Source: Oxalobacteraceae bacterium OTU3CAMAD1
Lineage (GTDB): Bacteria; Pseudomonadota; Gammaproteobacteria; Burkholderiales; Burkholderiaceae_D
Assembly: GCA_024123915.1 (NCBI GenBank)
Contig: CP099650.1
Location: forward strand, 1,860,001-1,924,000
Length of the DNA stretch: 64,000 nucleotides
Direction of reading: 5' to 3'
The notes beneath the pieces were generated by a model. The model ran no database searches, was not told where the DNA came from, and saw only the letters and a program-made list of their open reading frames with translations. Below are positions 35,475-44,378 of the stretch, one piece after another. Both the position numbers and the translations under genes were made by a program. The first letter of the stretch is position 1. Every line of letters starts with the position of its first letter.

Positions 35475-36929
35475 ATGTTCAATTCAGCTTTGAAGCGCCT
35501 GACGCTCGCTGTCTCCGTCACCCTGGCCATCAGCGGCTGCGCCACCGTCGGCAGCGATTTCTCCGCGCCGAAAAACGTCGCCGACGCATCGTTCCGCCAT
35601 CTTCCGCAGTCCGGCGCCAGCGAGGCGCATCTGCCGGCCCAGTGGTGGACGGTCTTCAACGACGAGACCTTGAACGGTCTGGAACAAACCGCGCTGCGCG
35701 ACAACCCGAGCGTGAAGGCGGCCGCGCAGCGGTTGGTGCAGGCGCTGGAGCAGGCCGGCGTGAGCCGCGCCAGCCAGCAGCCGTCGCTGAGCGTGAACAC
35801 GTCGGTGGCCAACTCGCGCACCTCGGCAGAAACCTCGCAGGGGCTGGCGCTGGGCGGGCGTTCGATCAAGGGTAACAACTACACGGTCGGCGCGTCGATG
35901 TCGTACGAGCTCGATCTGTTGGGCCGCGTGCGCCGTCTGGTCGAGGCGTCCGACGCGCAGGCGCTGGTGGCCGAGGCGGACCGCGATGGCGTGCTGCTGG
36001 TGCTGTCGTCGCAGTTGGCGACGACCTATTGGCAGCTGCGCGGGCTGGATGCCGAGATCGCGATCCTGAAGGGCGCGCTCGATACGCGCCGCGAGAGCGA
36101 GGAGCTGGTGACGGCGCGCTTCGATGCCGGCCTGTCGAACGAGCTGGATGTATCGCGCGCGCGCATCGAGTATGCGAACGCTAAATCCGATCTGCAGGAA
36201 GTGCAGCGTCAGCGCAACCTGCTGGAACATAGCCTGGCGACCCTGGTCGGCGCTTCGCCGTCGGCGATGCTGACGGCGGCCAATACGAATCCGGCCGCGC
36301 TGCCGCAGCCACCGGCGATTCCGGTCGGCCTGCCGGCCAGCCTGCTGGCGCAGCGTCCTGATTTGGCGGGTAGCGTGGCGAACCTGCGCGCGACCAACGC
36401 GCAGATCGGCGTGGCCGAAGGCGCGTTCTATCCGACGCTGACATTGACCGGCAATTTCGGTTACGCGTCGGAGAGCCTGCGCAAGCTGGGCGAGGGCAGT
36501 GCGCGCCAGTTCAGCGCCGGTCCGCTGGCATTGTCGCTGCCGATCTTCGACGGTGGCCGCAACAAGGCCAACCTGGCCATCGCCAAGGCGCGCTACGAGG
36601 AGGCGCTGGCCAATCACCAGACCACGTTGCTGACGGCCTTGCGCGAAGTGGAGGATGCACTGTCGGATGTGCAGCAGCGCCAGTTGCAGGGCGAGGCGCA
36701 GTCGGCATCGCAGGTGGCGGCGGCGCGCGGGTATCTGGTGGCGCGTGCGCGCTACGAGCGTGGCGTGTCGACCTATCTGGATGTGACGGATGCGCAGCGC
36801 AGCGCGCTGACGGCCGACCGGGCGGCGGTGCAGATCAATACGCAGCGTTTGCTGGCGGCGGTGTCGGTGGCGCGCGCGCTGGGCGCGGGCTGGCAGCCGT
36901 CGGAGCGGCTGGCGGCGGTGGCTAACTAG
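35475..36929 (+). CDS. Outer-membrane efflux lipoprotein (NodT/OprM family)
   Basis: A 484-residue TolC-like channel. The lipobox AISGC puts the lipidated cysteine at 22. Two repeated efflux-protein halves are visible, with LPAQWWTVFNDETLNGLEQTALRDNPSVKAA in the first and YPTLTLTGNFGYASESL in the second, and IPVGLPASLLAQRPDL between them, all NodT signatures. It completes the tripartite pump with EmrA and EmrB, 43 bases downstream in the same operon. A hairpin at 36951 follows. Confidence 0.93.
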   Translation: MFNSALKRLTLAVSVTLAISGCATVGSDFSAPKNVADASFRHLPQSGASEAHLPAQWWTVFNDETLNGLEQTALRDNPSVKAAAQRLVQALEQAGVSRASQQPSLSVNTSVANSRTSAETSQGLALGGRSIKGNNYTVGASMSYELDLLGRVRRLVEASDAQALVAEADRDGVLLVLSSQLATTYWQLRGLDAEIAILKGALDTRRESEELVTARFDAGLSNELDVSRARIEYANAKSDLQEVQRQRNLLEHSLATLVGASPSAMLTAANTNPAALPQPPAIPVGLPASLLAQRPDLAGSVANLRATNAQIGVAEGAFYPTLTLTGNFGYASESLRKLGEGSARQFSAGPLALSLPIFDGGRNKANLAIAKARYEEALANHQTTLLTALREVEDALSDVQQRQLQGEAQSASQVAAARGYLVARARYERGVSTYLDVTDAQRSALTADRAAVQINTQRLLAAVSVARALGAGWQPSERLAAVAN

Positions 36930-36950
36930 TTCTAAGGTTACGCGATGAGG

Positions 36951-36971
36951 CCAGCGGCGGTGCGCCGCTGG
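36951..36971 (+). terminator. Hairpin after the efflux operon
   Basis: Perfect nine-base arms CCAGCGGCG and CGCCGCTGG around GTG, 22 bases after the nodT-type gene. There is no T-run, so it may stabilise the 3' end or act with Rho rather than end transcription alone. Confidence 0.45.
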
Positions 36972-37002
36972 TCCTGAGCGTTTGGGAACAGACTACGGTG
37001 CT

Positions 37003-37063
37003 ATGCATGCGTCGTCGGCGGCTCTTGGCGGATTACGGCGTTCCGCCTAATCCGCCCTACGTG
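37003..37063. repeat. REP-B copy 4, right half overlapping a LysR gene end
   Basis: Begins ATGCATGCGTCGTCGGCGGC and ends CTAATCCGCCCTACGTG. The left arm is absent. Read on the minus strand the terminal part provides the codons CGT AGG GCG GAT TAG, the last residues and stop of the LysR gene. Confidence 0.8.
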
Positions 37064-37982
37064 TCTCCGTTGGATTTTTTGGTGCGGTGGCCGGGGTCCA
37101 GGTTGGGCCGAATCGTTCGACGATGAAGTCGATGAACGTCGTCAGCTTCGGCGTGGCTTGCCGGTCGCGCGCGTACACCAGATTCATCGGACGCGGCGTC
37201 GGCATGTAGTCGCATAGCACCGGCACCAGCCGGCCGGCGGCGATGTCCTGCGCCAGCAGCACCTCCGCCTGCATCACCAATCCAAAATCCTGTAGCGCGG
37301 CCATGCGCAAAGCCTGGCCATTGTTGGCGCGGAAGCGGCTGGCCTCGATATTGCGGTTGGCGTTTTGCCCCTGCAGGCGCCAGCGCATATTGAGCGACCA
37401 CGCCATGAAATCCAGGCACTCGTGCCGCGCAAGGTCGTCCGGCGTTTGCGGCGTCCCGTGTTTTTCCAGGTATGCGGGGCTGGCGCAAATCGCCATCGCG
37501 TAGTCGAACAGCGGCCGCGCCACCATCGTCGAATCCTCCAGCCGGCCGATGCGGATGGCGGCGTCATATCCTTCCTCCACCAGATCGACCGTGCGGTCGC
37601 TCAGGCTTAAATCCAAACTCACCTCGGGATGCCGGCGCAGATAGTCCGTCATCGCCGGCGCGATCCATTCGGTGCCGAAGGAAACCGGCGCGGTGACCTT
37701 GAGCCGTCCGCGCGGCACGCTGCGCATCGCTTCGGCGCCGGTTTCGGCGGCGGCGATCTGCGCCAGGATGGCCCGGCATCGCTCGACATACTGCGCGCCG
37801 ATCTCGGTCAGGCTTTGGCGCCGCGTGGTGCGGGTGAGCAGGCGCGCCCCGAGCGTTGCTTCCAGCTGCGCGATGTGCTTGCCGACCATGACAGGGGAGA
37901 TCTTGAAGTTGTCGGCGGCGGCCGTGAAATTGCCGGCATCGACCACCGCGACAAAAATCTCCATGCTGCGCAGCTTGTCCAT
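37047..37982 (-). CDS. LysR-family regulator next to tandem SDR genes
   Basis: A 311-residue LysR-type protein: helix-turn-helix (EIFVAVVDAGNFTAAADNFKISPVMVGKHIAQLEATLGARLL), then an effector domain with LKVTAPVSFGTEWIAPAM and LDLSLSDRTVDLVEEGYDAAIRIG, the CrgA-like subgroup. It is divergent from two SDR genes across 101 bases, a common regulator-target layout. Its final residues RRAD and the stop codon are encoded by the end of a REP-B repeat, so the original C-terminus may have been replaced when the repeat inserted. Confidence 0.9.
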   Translation of the reverse strand: MDKLRSMEIFVAVVDAGNFTAAADNFKISPVMVGKHIAQLEATLGARLLTRTTRRQSLTEIGAQYVERCRAILAQIAAAETGAEAMRSVPRGRLKVTAPVSFGTEWIAPAMTDYLRRHPEVSLDLSLSDRTVDLVEEGYDAAIRIGRLEDSTMVARPLFDYAMAICASPAYLEKHGTPQTPDDLARHECLDFMAWSLNMRWRLQGQNANRNIEASRFRANNGQALRMAALQDFGLVMQAEVLLAQDIAAGRLVPVLCDYMPTPRPMNLVYARDRQATPKLTTFIDFIVERFGPTWTPATAPKNPTETRRAD

Positions 37983-38051
37983 GATTGCTAACCATATGTT
38001 TGTAATGAACTTAATCTTAGCTCATTTATTCATGGCGCGATCGCCGCGATA

Positions 38052-38069
38052 CTGGTTGTACTTAACCAG
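38052..38069. promoter_or_regulatory. Candidate operator before the SDR pair
   Basis: Inverted repeat CTGGTT (38052-38057) and AACCAG (38064-38069) with six bases between, 15 bases before the first SDR start. It overlaps where a transcript start would be expected. Confidence 0.35.
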
Positions 38070-38083
38070 ACAAGGAGTGGATC

Positions 38084-38683
38084 ATGAAAGTCGTCGTTAT
38101 CGGTGCCTCGGGCACGGTGGGCAAATCGGTGGTGGAGGAATTGGGCAAGCGTCACGAGATCGTGACGGTGGGCGCGGGCAGCGGCCAGTATCGGGCCGAT
38201 TTCACGGACATCGCCCAGGTGCGGGCGGCGTTCGAACAAATCGGCAAGGTCGACGCGGTGGTGGTGGCCGCCGGCTCGCTGCATTTCGGCCCGCTGGCCG
38301 ACTTCACGCCCGAGCAGTTCCACGTGGGCCTGAACAGCAAGTTGATGGGGCAGGTGAATGTGGCGCTGGTGGCGCGCGAGTATCTGAACGGCGGCGGGTC
38401 GATCACGCTCACCAGCGGTATCGTGGCCGAGCAGCCGATCCGCAACGGCGCCAGCGCGACGATGGTCAACGCGGCGGTGGAGGGCTTCGTGCGCGCCGCC
38501 GCCATCGAGCTGCCGCGCGGCCTGCGCATCAACGCCGTCAGTCCCACGGTGCTGGAGGAATCGATGGACAGCTATGGCCCGTTCTTCATCGGCTTCGAGC
38601 CTGCGGCAGGCAAGCGCGTGGCGCTGTCGTACGCGCGTAGCGTCGACGGCGCCCAGACCGGCCAAGTCTATCGTGCCTGGTAA
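38084..38683 (+). CDS. Short-chain dehydrogenase, tandem copy 1
   Basis: A 199-residue short-chain dehydrogenase of the compact kind. The nucleotide motif is GASGTVGKSV near the start; VVAAGSLHFGPLAD matches the NAG-like strand 4. The usual YxxxK catalytic pair is not evident: the expected region reads ASATMVNAAVEGFVRAAAIELPRGLRINAVSP, with N and A in place of Y and K, a feature of an atypical SDR group. GGAG precedes the ATG. The next gene is a close paralogue; both are divergent from a LysR regulator. Substrate unknown. Confidence 0.88.
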   Translation: MKVVVIGASGTVGKSVVEELGKRHEIVTVGAGSGQYRADFTDIAQVRAAFEQIGKVDAVVVAAGSLHFGPLADFTPEQFHVGLNSKLMGQVNVALVAREYLNGGGSITLTSGIVAEQPIRNGASATMVNAAVEGFVRAAAIELPRGLRINAVSPTVLEESMDSYGPFFIGFEPAAGKRVALSYARSVDGAQTGQVYRAW

Positions 38684-38693
38684 AGGGGCGGCC

Positions 38694-39293
38694 ATGAAAG
38701 TGATCGTGATCGGTGCGGTGGGCACCATCGGTTCCGCAGTCGTCGAACAACTGGGACAGCGGCATGACATCGTCGGCGTGGGCACGCGCAGCGGCCGATA
38801 TCAGGCCGACATCGCGGACATCGCCCAGGTGCGGGCGATGTTCGCGCGGGTCGGCAAGGTCGGCGCGGTGGTGGTGGCCGCCGGCGCGCTGCACGTCGGG
38901 CCGTTCGACCAGCTCACGCCGGAGCATTTCAACGTGGGCCTGAACAGCAAGTTGATGGGGCAGGTGAACGTGACGATGGTGGCGCGGGACTATCTGGACG
39001 ACGGCGGTTCGATCACGTTGACCAGCGGCGTCGATACCGATCATCCGATACGCGGCGCGGTGGCGGCCAGCACGGCCAATGCGGCGGTGGTGGGCTTCGT
39101 GCGCGGCGCGGCGATCGAGCTGCCGCGCGGGCTGCGCATCAACGTCGTCAGCCCGACGGTGCTGCAGGAGTCGATGCCGGTGTTCGGTCCCCTGTTTATC
39201 GGCTTCGAGCCGATCGCCGGCAAGCGCGCCGCGCTGGCGTACGCGCGCAGTGTCGACGGCGCGCAAACGGGGCAGGTGTACCGGGCCTGGTAG
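38694..39293 (+). CDS. Short-chain dehydrogenase, tandem copy 2
   Basis: A 199-residue paralogue of the preceding gene, equal in length and aligning without gaps; I estimate about three quarters of residues are identical, with the run VGLNSKLMGQVNV shared exactly. It begins MKVIVIGAVGTIG, ten bases after the first stop. The catalytic Tyr-Lys pair is also missing here (ASTANAAVVGFVRGAAIELPRG). The pair came from a local duplication. Differences concentrate around the N-terminal nucleotide site and in the stretch after TLTSG, which may change cofactor or substrate preference. Confidence 0.88.
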   Translation: MKVIVIGAVGTIGSAVVEQLGQRHDIVGVGTRSGRYQADIADIAQVRAMFARVGKVGAVVVAAGALHVGPFDQLTPEHFNVGLNSKLMGQVNVTMVARDYLDDGGSITLTSGVDTDHPIRGAVAASTANAAVVGFVRGAAIELPRGLRINVVSPTVLQESMPVFGPLFIGFEPIAGKRAALAYARSVDGAQTGQVYRAW

Positions 39294-39338
39294 GGGCGAG
39301 TGGATTACAATGTGACCCTCACTCCACCCGAGGTTCGA

Positions 39339-41039
39339 ATGAAAAAAATCCTGCTCCCATTGGCGTTGGCGCTCGCCTGCGCCGCCGCCTGCGCCGCGCC
39401 GGCCGACGTTGCCGACCTGAACAAAATGAGCAAGCGGTACGCGCCGATCGCGCTGACCGCCGACACCAGCAAACTCTCCGCCGGTGACAAGAAGGCCATC
39501 GTCAAACTGATCGAAGCGGCCAAGATCATCGATGTGCTGCAACTGCGCCAGCGCTGGGCCGGCAACGAGGCGCTGTGGGCGGCGCTGAAGAAGGACAAGA
39601 CGCCGCTGGGCCAGGCGCGTCTGAGCTACTTCTGGCTCAACAAGGGACCGTGGTCGATCCTCGACAGCCATGAATCGTTCCTGCCGGCCGAGATCGACGG
39701 CATCAAGATTCCGGCCAAGAAGCCCGAGGGCGGCAATTTTTATCCGGCCGACGCCAGCAAGGCCCAGCTGGAGACGTGGATGAACGCCTTGCCGGCGATC
39801 GACAAGGAACAGGCGCAGTGGTTCTTCACGACGATACGCCGCAACGCCGACGGCCAGTTCACCACCGTCAAATACTCCGACGAATACAAGGCCGAATTGC
39901 AGCAGGCCGCCGCGCTGCTCAAGCAAGCGGCCGCCGCGACCGACAACGCGTCGCTGAAGAAGTTCCTCGAGCTGCGCGCCGACGCTTTCCTGAGCAATGA
40001 TTACCTGGCCTCCGACTTCGCCTGGATGGATTTGGATGCGCCGGTCGACGTCACCATCGGCCCGTACGAGACGTATAACGACGAGCTGTTCGGCTACAAG
40101 GCCGCGTTCGAGGCTTACGTCAATATCCGCGACCAGAAGGAGACGCAAAAGCTCGACTTCTTCGCCAAGCACATGCAGGAGCTGGAAGACAACCTGCCGC
40201 TCGACGCGCAGTACCGCAATCCCAAGGTCGGCGCCATCGCGCCGATGGTGGTGGTCAACCAGGTGTACGGCGCCGGCGACGGCAACATGGGCGTGCAGAC
40301 GGCCGCCTACAATCTGCCCAACGACGAGCGCATCATCAGCCAGCGCGGCTCCAAGCGTGTGATGCTCAAAAATGTGCAGCAAGCCAAGTTCAAATCCACG
40401 TTGACGCCGATTTCCAAGCTGGTGCTCAAGCCGGCCGATCAGAAGGATGTCGATTTCGACTCGTTCTTCACGCACATCCTTGCGCATGAAATCACCCACG
40501 GCCTGGGACCGCACGTTACCAAGGTGGACGGCAAGGAATCGACGCCGCGCCAGGACCTGAAGGAAGCCTATTCGACCATCGAGGAAGCCAAGGCCGACAT
40601 CACCGGCCTGTACGTGCTGGCCTACATGATGGACAAGGGCCAGTTGGCCGGCACCCTGGGGCAGGGCGAGGCGGCCGAACGCAAGCTGTACACCACCTTC
40701 CTGGCGTCGGCCTTCCGCACCTTGCACTTTGGCCTGACCGATTCGCATGCGCGCGGCATGGCGATCCAGGTGAATTATCTTCTCGACAAGGGTGGTTTCG
40801 TGTCGCACGGCGACGGCACCTTCGCCGTTGACTTCAAAAAGATCAAGTCCGCCGTCACCGATCTCGACCGCGAATTCCTCACCATCGAGGCCACCGGCGA
40901 CTATGCGCGCGCCAAGGAGATGATGACCAAGTATGTCGTCATCCGTCCCGATGTGCAAAAAGCGTTGGATAAAATGAAATCCGTGCCGAACGATATCCGT
41001 CCGGAGTTCAAGACGGCGCAAGGCCTGCTGGCGAAGTAA
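39339..41039 (+). CDS. Secreted M49-like zinc peptidase
   Basis: A 566-residue exported protein with a signal peptide ending ACA (about residue 19). The metal site is HEITH (383-387) in LAHEITHGLGPH, with E415/E416 and D420 in TIEEAKAD supplying the further ligand. This resembles dipeptidyl-peptidase III (M49), but M49 has a longer HExxxH motif, so it belongs with the shortened DPP III-like hydrolases. FGLTDSHARGMAIQVNYLLDKGGF is another family feature. ATG 39339 follows GAGG. It is 45 bases after the SDR pair but functionally unlike it. Confidence 0.8.
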   Translation: MKKILLPLALALACAAACAAPADVADLNKMSKRYAPIALTADTSKLSAGDKKAIVKLIEAAKIIDVLQLRQRWAGNEALWAALKKDKTPLGQARLSYFWLNKGPWSILDSHESFLPAEIDGIKIPAKKPEGGNFYPADASKAQLETWMNALPAIDKEQAQWFFTTIRRNADGQFTTVKYSDEYKAELQQAAALLKQAAAATDNASLKKFLELRADAFLSNDYLASDFAWMDLDAPVDVTIGPYETYNDELFGYKAAFEAYVNIRDQKETQKLDFFAKHMQELEDNLPLDAQYRNPKVGAIAPMVVVNQVYGAGDGNMGVQTAAYNLPNDERIISQRGSKRVMLKNVQQAKFKSTLTPISKLVLKPADQKDVDFDSFFTHILAHEITHGLGPHVTKVDGKESTPRQDLKEAYSTIEEAKADITGLYVLAYMMDKGQLAGTLGQGEAAERKLYTTFLASAFRTLHFGLTDSHARGMAIQVNYLLDKGGFVSHGDGTFAVDFKKIKSAVTDLDREFLTIEATGDYARAKEMMTKYVVIRPDVQKALDKMKSVPNDIRPEFKTAQGLLAK

Positions 41040-41055
41040 GTCCTTACCTTCCTCA

Positions 41056-41079
41056 AACGGGGACCGTTCGGCCCCCGTT
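41056..41079 (+). terminator. Hairpin after the M49-like gene
   Basis: AACGGGG (41056-41062) and CCCCGTT (41073-41079) can form a stem; no T-run follows, so termination is uncertain. Confidence 0.4.
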
Positions 41080-41203
41080 GCAATAACGCTTACACAATGG
41101 CGTTTCAAACAAATAGTTACACTTCGTCTACGTAGAAAAATACTTCCGTACGGCAATAAAAGTTTCCGTGGTCGTGATAAAGTTGGTTTAAGGAAACCAA
41201 ATC

Positions 41204-41950
41204 ATGATCACTCGCCTACTCATCTCCCTGCTGTTGTTGTCTTCCAGCTTCGCTTCCGCAGCGTCGCTGACCGACATGGAAATCCGCTGGCTCACCGCCG
41301 GATCGGCCATGCTGAAGTACGCCAAGGCAGAACTCAAACTGCCGATCGACATCATCGTCCAGCCTACGGGCAAGCCGACCGACGTGCCGCTGGCGCTGGG
41401 CTTTCAAGATGGACGTTGCAAGCTGGTGCTGACGATGCGCGACCGGACCAACGTCGAGGATGTCCTGGCGAGCGTGCCGGCCGAGCAACGGCCGCTGATG
41501 ATCGAGGCGATGTTCGCGCACGAAGTGGGCCATTGCTGGCGCTACGTGCAGGGCCAGTGGCACGAGATGCCGGCCGGTTTCGAGGAACACGCCGAGCACA
41601 GCCACAACGCGCCGAACGACCAGGCGCAGGCGCAGGAACTGGAGCAGACCCGCCGCGAGGAAGGCTTCGCCGACCTGGCCGCGCTCGCATGGATACAACA
41701 GCGCCATCCGGAACAGTACGGCGCCGTCGCCGCATGGATGCGCCAGGTGCGTCAACCGTCTTCGGCCAGCCCGGTTGTCGGTTCGCACACCACCATGGAG
41801 TGGCTGCAACTGGCGCCGACCGGCGATGCCTTCGCCGCCGAGCTGCCCCTGTTCGAGCAGGCGAGCAGCCTGTGGCAAAAAGGTTTGCTGAACCAGGACG
41901 CGCGCCAGGATGCACGCCAAGGCCTGCGCCAGGCGTCGTTGCAGCGCTAG
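41204..41950 (+). CDS. Exported protein with HEVGH metal site, putative peptidase
   Basis: A 248-residue protein with a signal peptide (ASAA, about residue 20). It carries a zincin motif H106-E-V-G-H110 (MFAHEVGHCWRYVQG), and 42 residues on, REEGFADLAAL with E153 and D157, the layout expected for a gluzincin third ligand. QPTGKPTDVPLALGFQDGRCKLVL precedes the site. No named peptidase family was recognised. It is AGGAAA-preceded and monocistronic. A proteolytic role is inferred only from the motif. Confidence 0.7.
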   Translation: MITRLLISLLLLSSSFASAASLTDMEIRWLTAGSAMLKYAKAELKLPIDIIVQPTGKPTDVPLALGFQDGRCKLVLTMRDRTNVEDVLASVPAEQRPLMIEAMFAHEVGHCWRYVQGQWHEMPAGFEEHAEHSHNAPNDQAQAQELEQTRREEGFADLAALAWIQQRHPEQYGAVAAWMRQVRQPSSASPVVGSHTTMEWLQLAPTGDAFAAELPLFEQASSLWQKGLLNQDARQDARQGLRQASLQR

Positions 41951-42084
41951 CGACATCGAAGTCACGCCGGTGTTGTTCATAGTCACGAAATAGCAATTCC
42001 CCAACTCTGTTCGTTCCCGCACAGAGCTTTCTCTGCTGTCGGCGTTTAATGTGTCCATCAACCACCACAACAAAGGGACACATC

Positions 42085-42795
42085 ATGAACAAGCTCCTCT
42101 TCCTGGTCATGGCCGGTGCGGCCAGCGCCAGTTTCGCCGCCACCCCCGCCAACGACACGGTGGCCTACAAGGCAGCCACCAACAAAGCTGCCAACGATTA
42201 CAAGACCGCCAAGTCCGCCTGCGACGCGCAGTCCGGCAACGCCAAGGACGTGTGCGAAGAGCAGGCCAAAGTGGCCCGCGCGACGGCCGAAGCCAACGCC
42301 ACGATGCAGTACAAGAACGATAAAAAATCGATCGAAAAAGCCCGCATCGAACTGGCCGACGCCCAGTACGGCCTGGCCAAGGAAAAGTGCGACACGCTGG
42401 ACGGCAACGCCAAGGATAGCTGCGTGAGCACCGCCAAGTCGCAGCAGGTCGCGGCCGTCAACGCCGCCAAGGCCGGCAAGGATGCCGCCGACGTCGCCCA
42501 GACCGGCATCGACTGTAGCGCCATGACCGGCACCGACAAGGCATCGTGCGAAGCCAAATCGAAAACCGAGCTGGCCAAGGACGCTGTCGCCGACACCGTG
42601 ATCACCACCAAGGTCAAAACCGAACTGATGGCCGAACCAGCGCTCAAATCGCTGGACGTCAAAGTTGAAACCAACAACGGCGCCGTGGTGCTGAGCGGCT
42701 TCGTGCCATCGCAGACCGAAGCGGACAAAGCTGTCGACGTGGCACGTAATGTCAAAGGCGTCACCGACGTGAAGAGCTCGCTGCGCATCAAATAA
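42085..42795 (+). CDS. Exported BON-domain protein with cysteine repeats
   Basis: A 236-residue protein with a signal peptide ending SFA (about residue 18). The middle part is alanine- and lysine-rich and helical, with a repeated pair of cysteines: CDAQSGNAKDVC, CDTLDGNAKDSC and CSAMTGTDKASC. The C-terminal 65 residues are one BON domain (DTVITTKVKTELMAEPALKSLDVKVETNNGAVVLSGFV), which binds phospholipid membranes in OsmY-like proteins. A role in envelope or osmotic stress is likely by family. ATG 42085 follows AAGGGA. A strong terminator follows. Confidence 0.85.
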   Translation: MNKLLFLVMAGAASASFAATPANDTVAYKAATNKAANDYKTAKSACDAQSGNAKDVCEEQAKVARATAEANATMQYKNDKKSIEKARIELADAQYGLAKEKCDTLDGNAKDSCVSTAKSQQVAAVNAAKAGKDAADVAQTGIDCSAMTGTDKASCEAKSKTELAKDAVADTVITTKVKTELMAEPALKSLDVKVETNNGAVVLSGFVPSQTEADKAVDVARNVKGVTDVKSSLRIK

Positions 42796-42824
42796 GCTGT
42801 AGCTGGCTGTAACTTCCCCTGATC

Positions 42825-42852
42825 GGGGCCTCCGAGGAGGCCCCTTTCTTTT
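42825..42852 (+). terminator. Terminator after the BON-domain gene
   Basis: Perfect arms GGGGCCTCC (42825-42833) and GGAGGCCCC (42836-42844), then TTTCTTTT. Confidence 0.9.
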
Positions 42853-42939
42853 CCTTGCATTCATTATGACCATAATTTAAAATGCGCCGACAGCGCGGGC
42901 TTGCCGCTTCGTCGCCTCATAGTCATTGCAAGGAGCATC

Positions 42940-44226
42940 ATGTTCGCACTATCGCTTTCCAACTGGCTGCGGCGGCGCGGCCTGCATTACTCGTGGGTGA
43001 TCGTCGCCGTCACCTTTCTGACGGGGCTGACCTCGTCGGCGGCGCTCGGCCTGCCGGGCGCGCTGCTGCAACCGCTGGCCACGGAGTTCGGCTGGAATGT
43101 CGAGCAGATCTCGTCCGCCCTGGCCGTGCGCTTCGTGTTGTTCGGTTTGATGGGACCGTTCGCCGCCATCCTGATGGAACGCTTCGGCCTGCGCCACGTG
43201 GTCGTCACAGCGCTGACCCTGGTGGCCGCCGGCATGGCGATGGCCACGCAAATGACGCAGTTCTGGCACCTGGTGCTGTTCTGGGGGATCATGCTCGGCA
43301 TCGGTTCGGGCATGACCGCCCTGGTGCTCAGCGCCATCGTCTCCAACCGCTGGTTCGACAGCCACCGGGGCTTGGTGGTGGGCATGCTCACCGCCAGTTC
43401 GGCCACCGGCCAGCTGGTCTTCCTGCCGGTGGGCGCCTGGCTGATCGAACGCTTCGGCTGGCGCATGGCCGTCATTCCCGTGTTCGCCGCCTGCGCCCTG
43501 GCCGCCGTGCTGGTGCTGCTGTTGATGCGCAACCGGCCGAATGAACTCGGCCTCACTCCCTACGGCGCCGCGCCGGGGACGGAAGTCGCGCCGCCGACGC
43601 CGACTATGCACATCACGTTCGCGACGCCGTTCAAGGTGCTCGCCAGCGTCGCCGGCAATCGGGTGTTCTGGATATTGTTCGGCACCTTCTTCATTTGCGG
43701 GCTCAGCACCAACGGCCTGATCCAGACGCACTTCATTTCGCTGTGCGGCGACGCCGGACTGGCCGCAGTGCCGGCCGCGTCGGTGCTGGCGATGATGGGG
43801 GCGTTCGATCTGGTTGGCACCATCGGCTCCGGCTGGCTGTCGGACCGCTACGACAACCGCAAGCTGCTGTTCATGTATTACGGCCTGCGCGGGTTGTCCT
43901 TGTTCTGGTTGCCGTATTCGGAGTTTACGTTTTATGGCTTGTCGTTGTTCGCGATGTTTTACGGGCTGGACTGGATCGCCACAGTGCCGCCGACGGTGCG
44001 GCTGGTGGCTTCCACCTTCGGCAGGGAGCGGGCGGGGATGGTGTTCGGTTGGGTGTTCGCGGGGCATCAGTTGGGCGCTGCGGTGGCGGCGTGGGGCGCG
44101 GGCAGGGTGCGCACCATGATGCTGACGTATAACCCGGCGCTGTTCGCGGCGGGCGCGGCCTGTCTGGTGGCCGCCGGCGTCATTTTGCTGATCCGGCGGA
44201 CGGCGCCGCGCCCAGTCGAAGCGTAA
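42940..44226 (+). CDS. MFS transporter (monocarboxylate/oxalate-type)
   Basis: A 428-residue permease with 12 membrane helices. The first half has HYSWVIVAVTFLTGLTSS and MGPFAAILMERFGLRHVV (motif A-like); the second half has DLVGTIGSGWLSDRYDNRKLL. This pattern fits the OFA/monocarboxylate branch of the major facilitator superfamily, so an organic acid is a plausible substrate. ATG 42940 is chosen over an upstream TTG because AAGGAG lies seven bases before it. It is monocistronic with no regulator beside it. Confidence 0.88.
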   Translation: MFALSLSNWLRRRGLHYSWVIVAVTFLTGLTSSAALGLPGALLQPLATEFGWNVEQISSALAVRFVLFGLMGPFAAILMERFGLRHVVVTALTLVAAGMAMATQMTQFWHLVLFWGIMLGIGSGMTALVLSAIVSNRWFDSHRGLVVGMLTASSATGQLVFLPVGAWLIERFGWRMAVIPVFAACALAAVLVLLLMRNRPNELGLTPYGAAPGTEVAPPTPTMHITFATPFKVLASVAGNRVFWILFGTFFICGLSTNGLIQTHFISLCGDAGLAAVPAASVLAMMGAFDLVGTIGSGWLSDRYDNRKLLFMYYGLRGLSLFWLPYSEFTFYGLSLFAMFYGLDWIATVPPTVRLVASTFGRERAGMVFGWVFAGHQLGAAVAAWGAGRVRTMMLTYNPALFAAGAACLVAAGVILLIRRTAPRPVEA

Positions 44227-44378
44227 ATATTTTCATAACAATGTTGCGCCGCAATAGTGCATTATGATATTGTCATTTGTGCCACTTTGCCGGGACGCGC
44301 GGGTATGCCAAGGCCGGTCCGGGAAGGGTGAAATACAGGGAGAGGCACTTTAAAAATACCTATTGCGGAAGGATCGAT

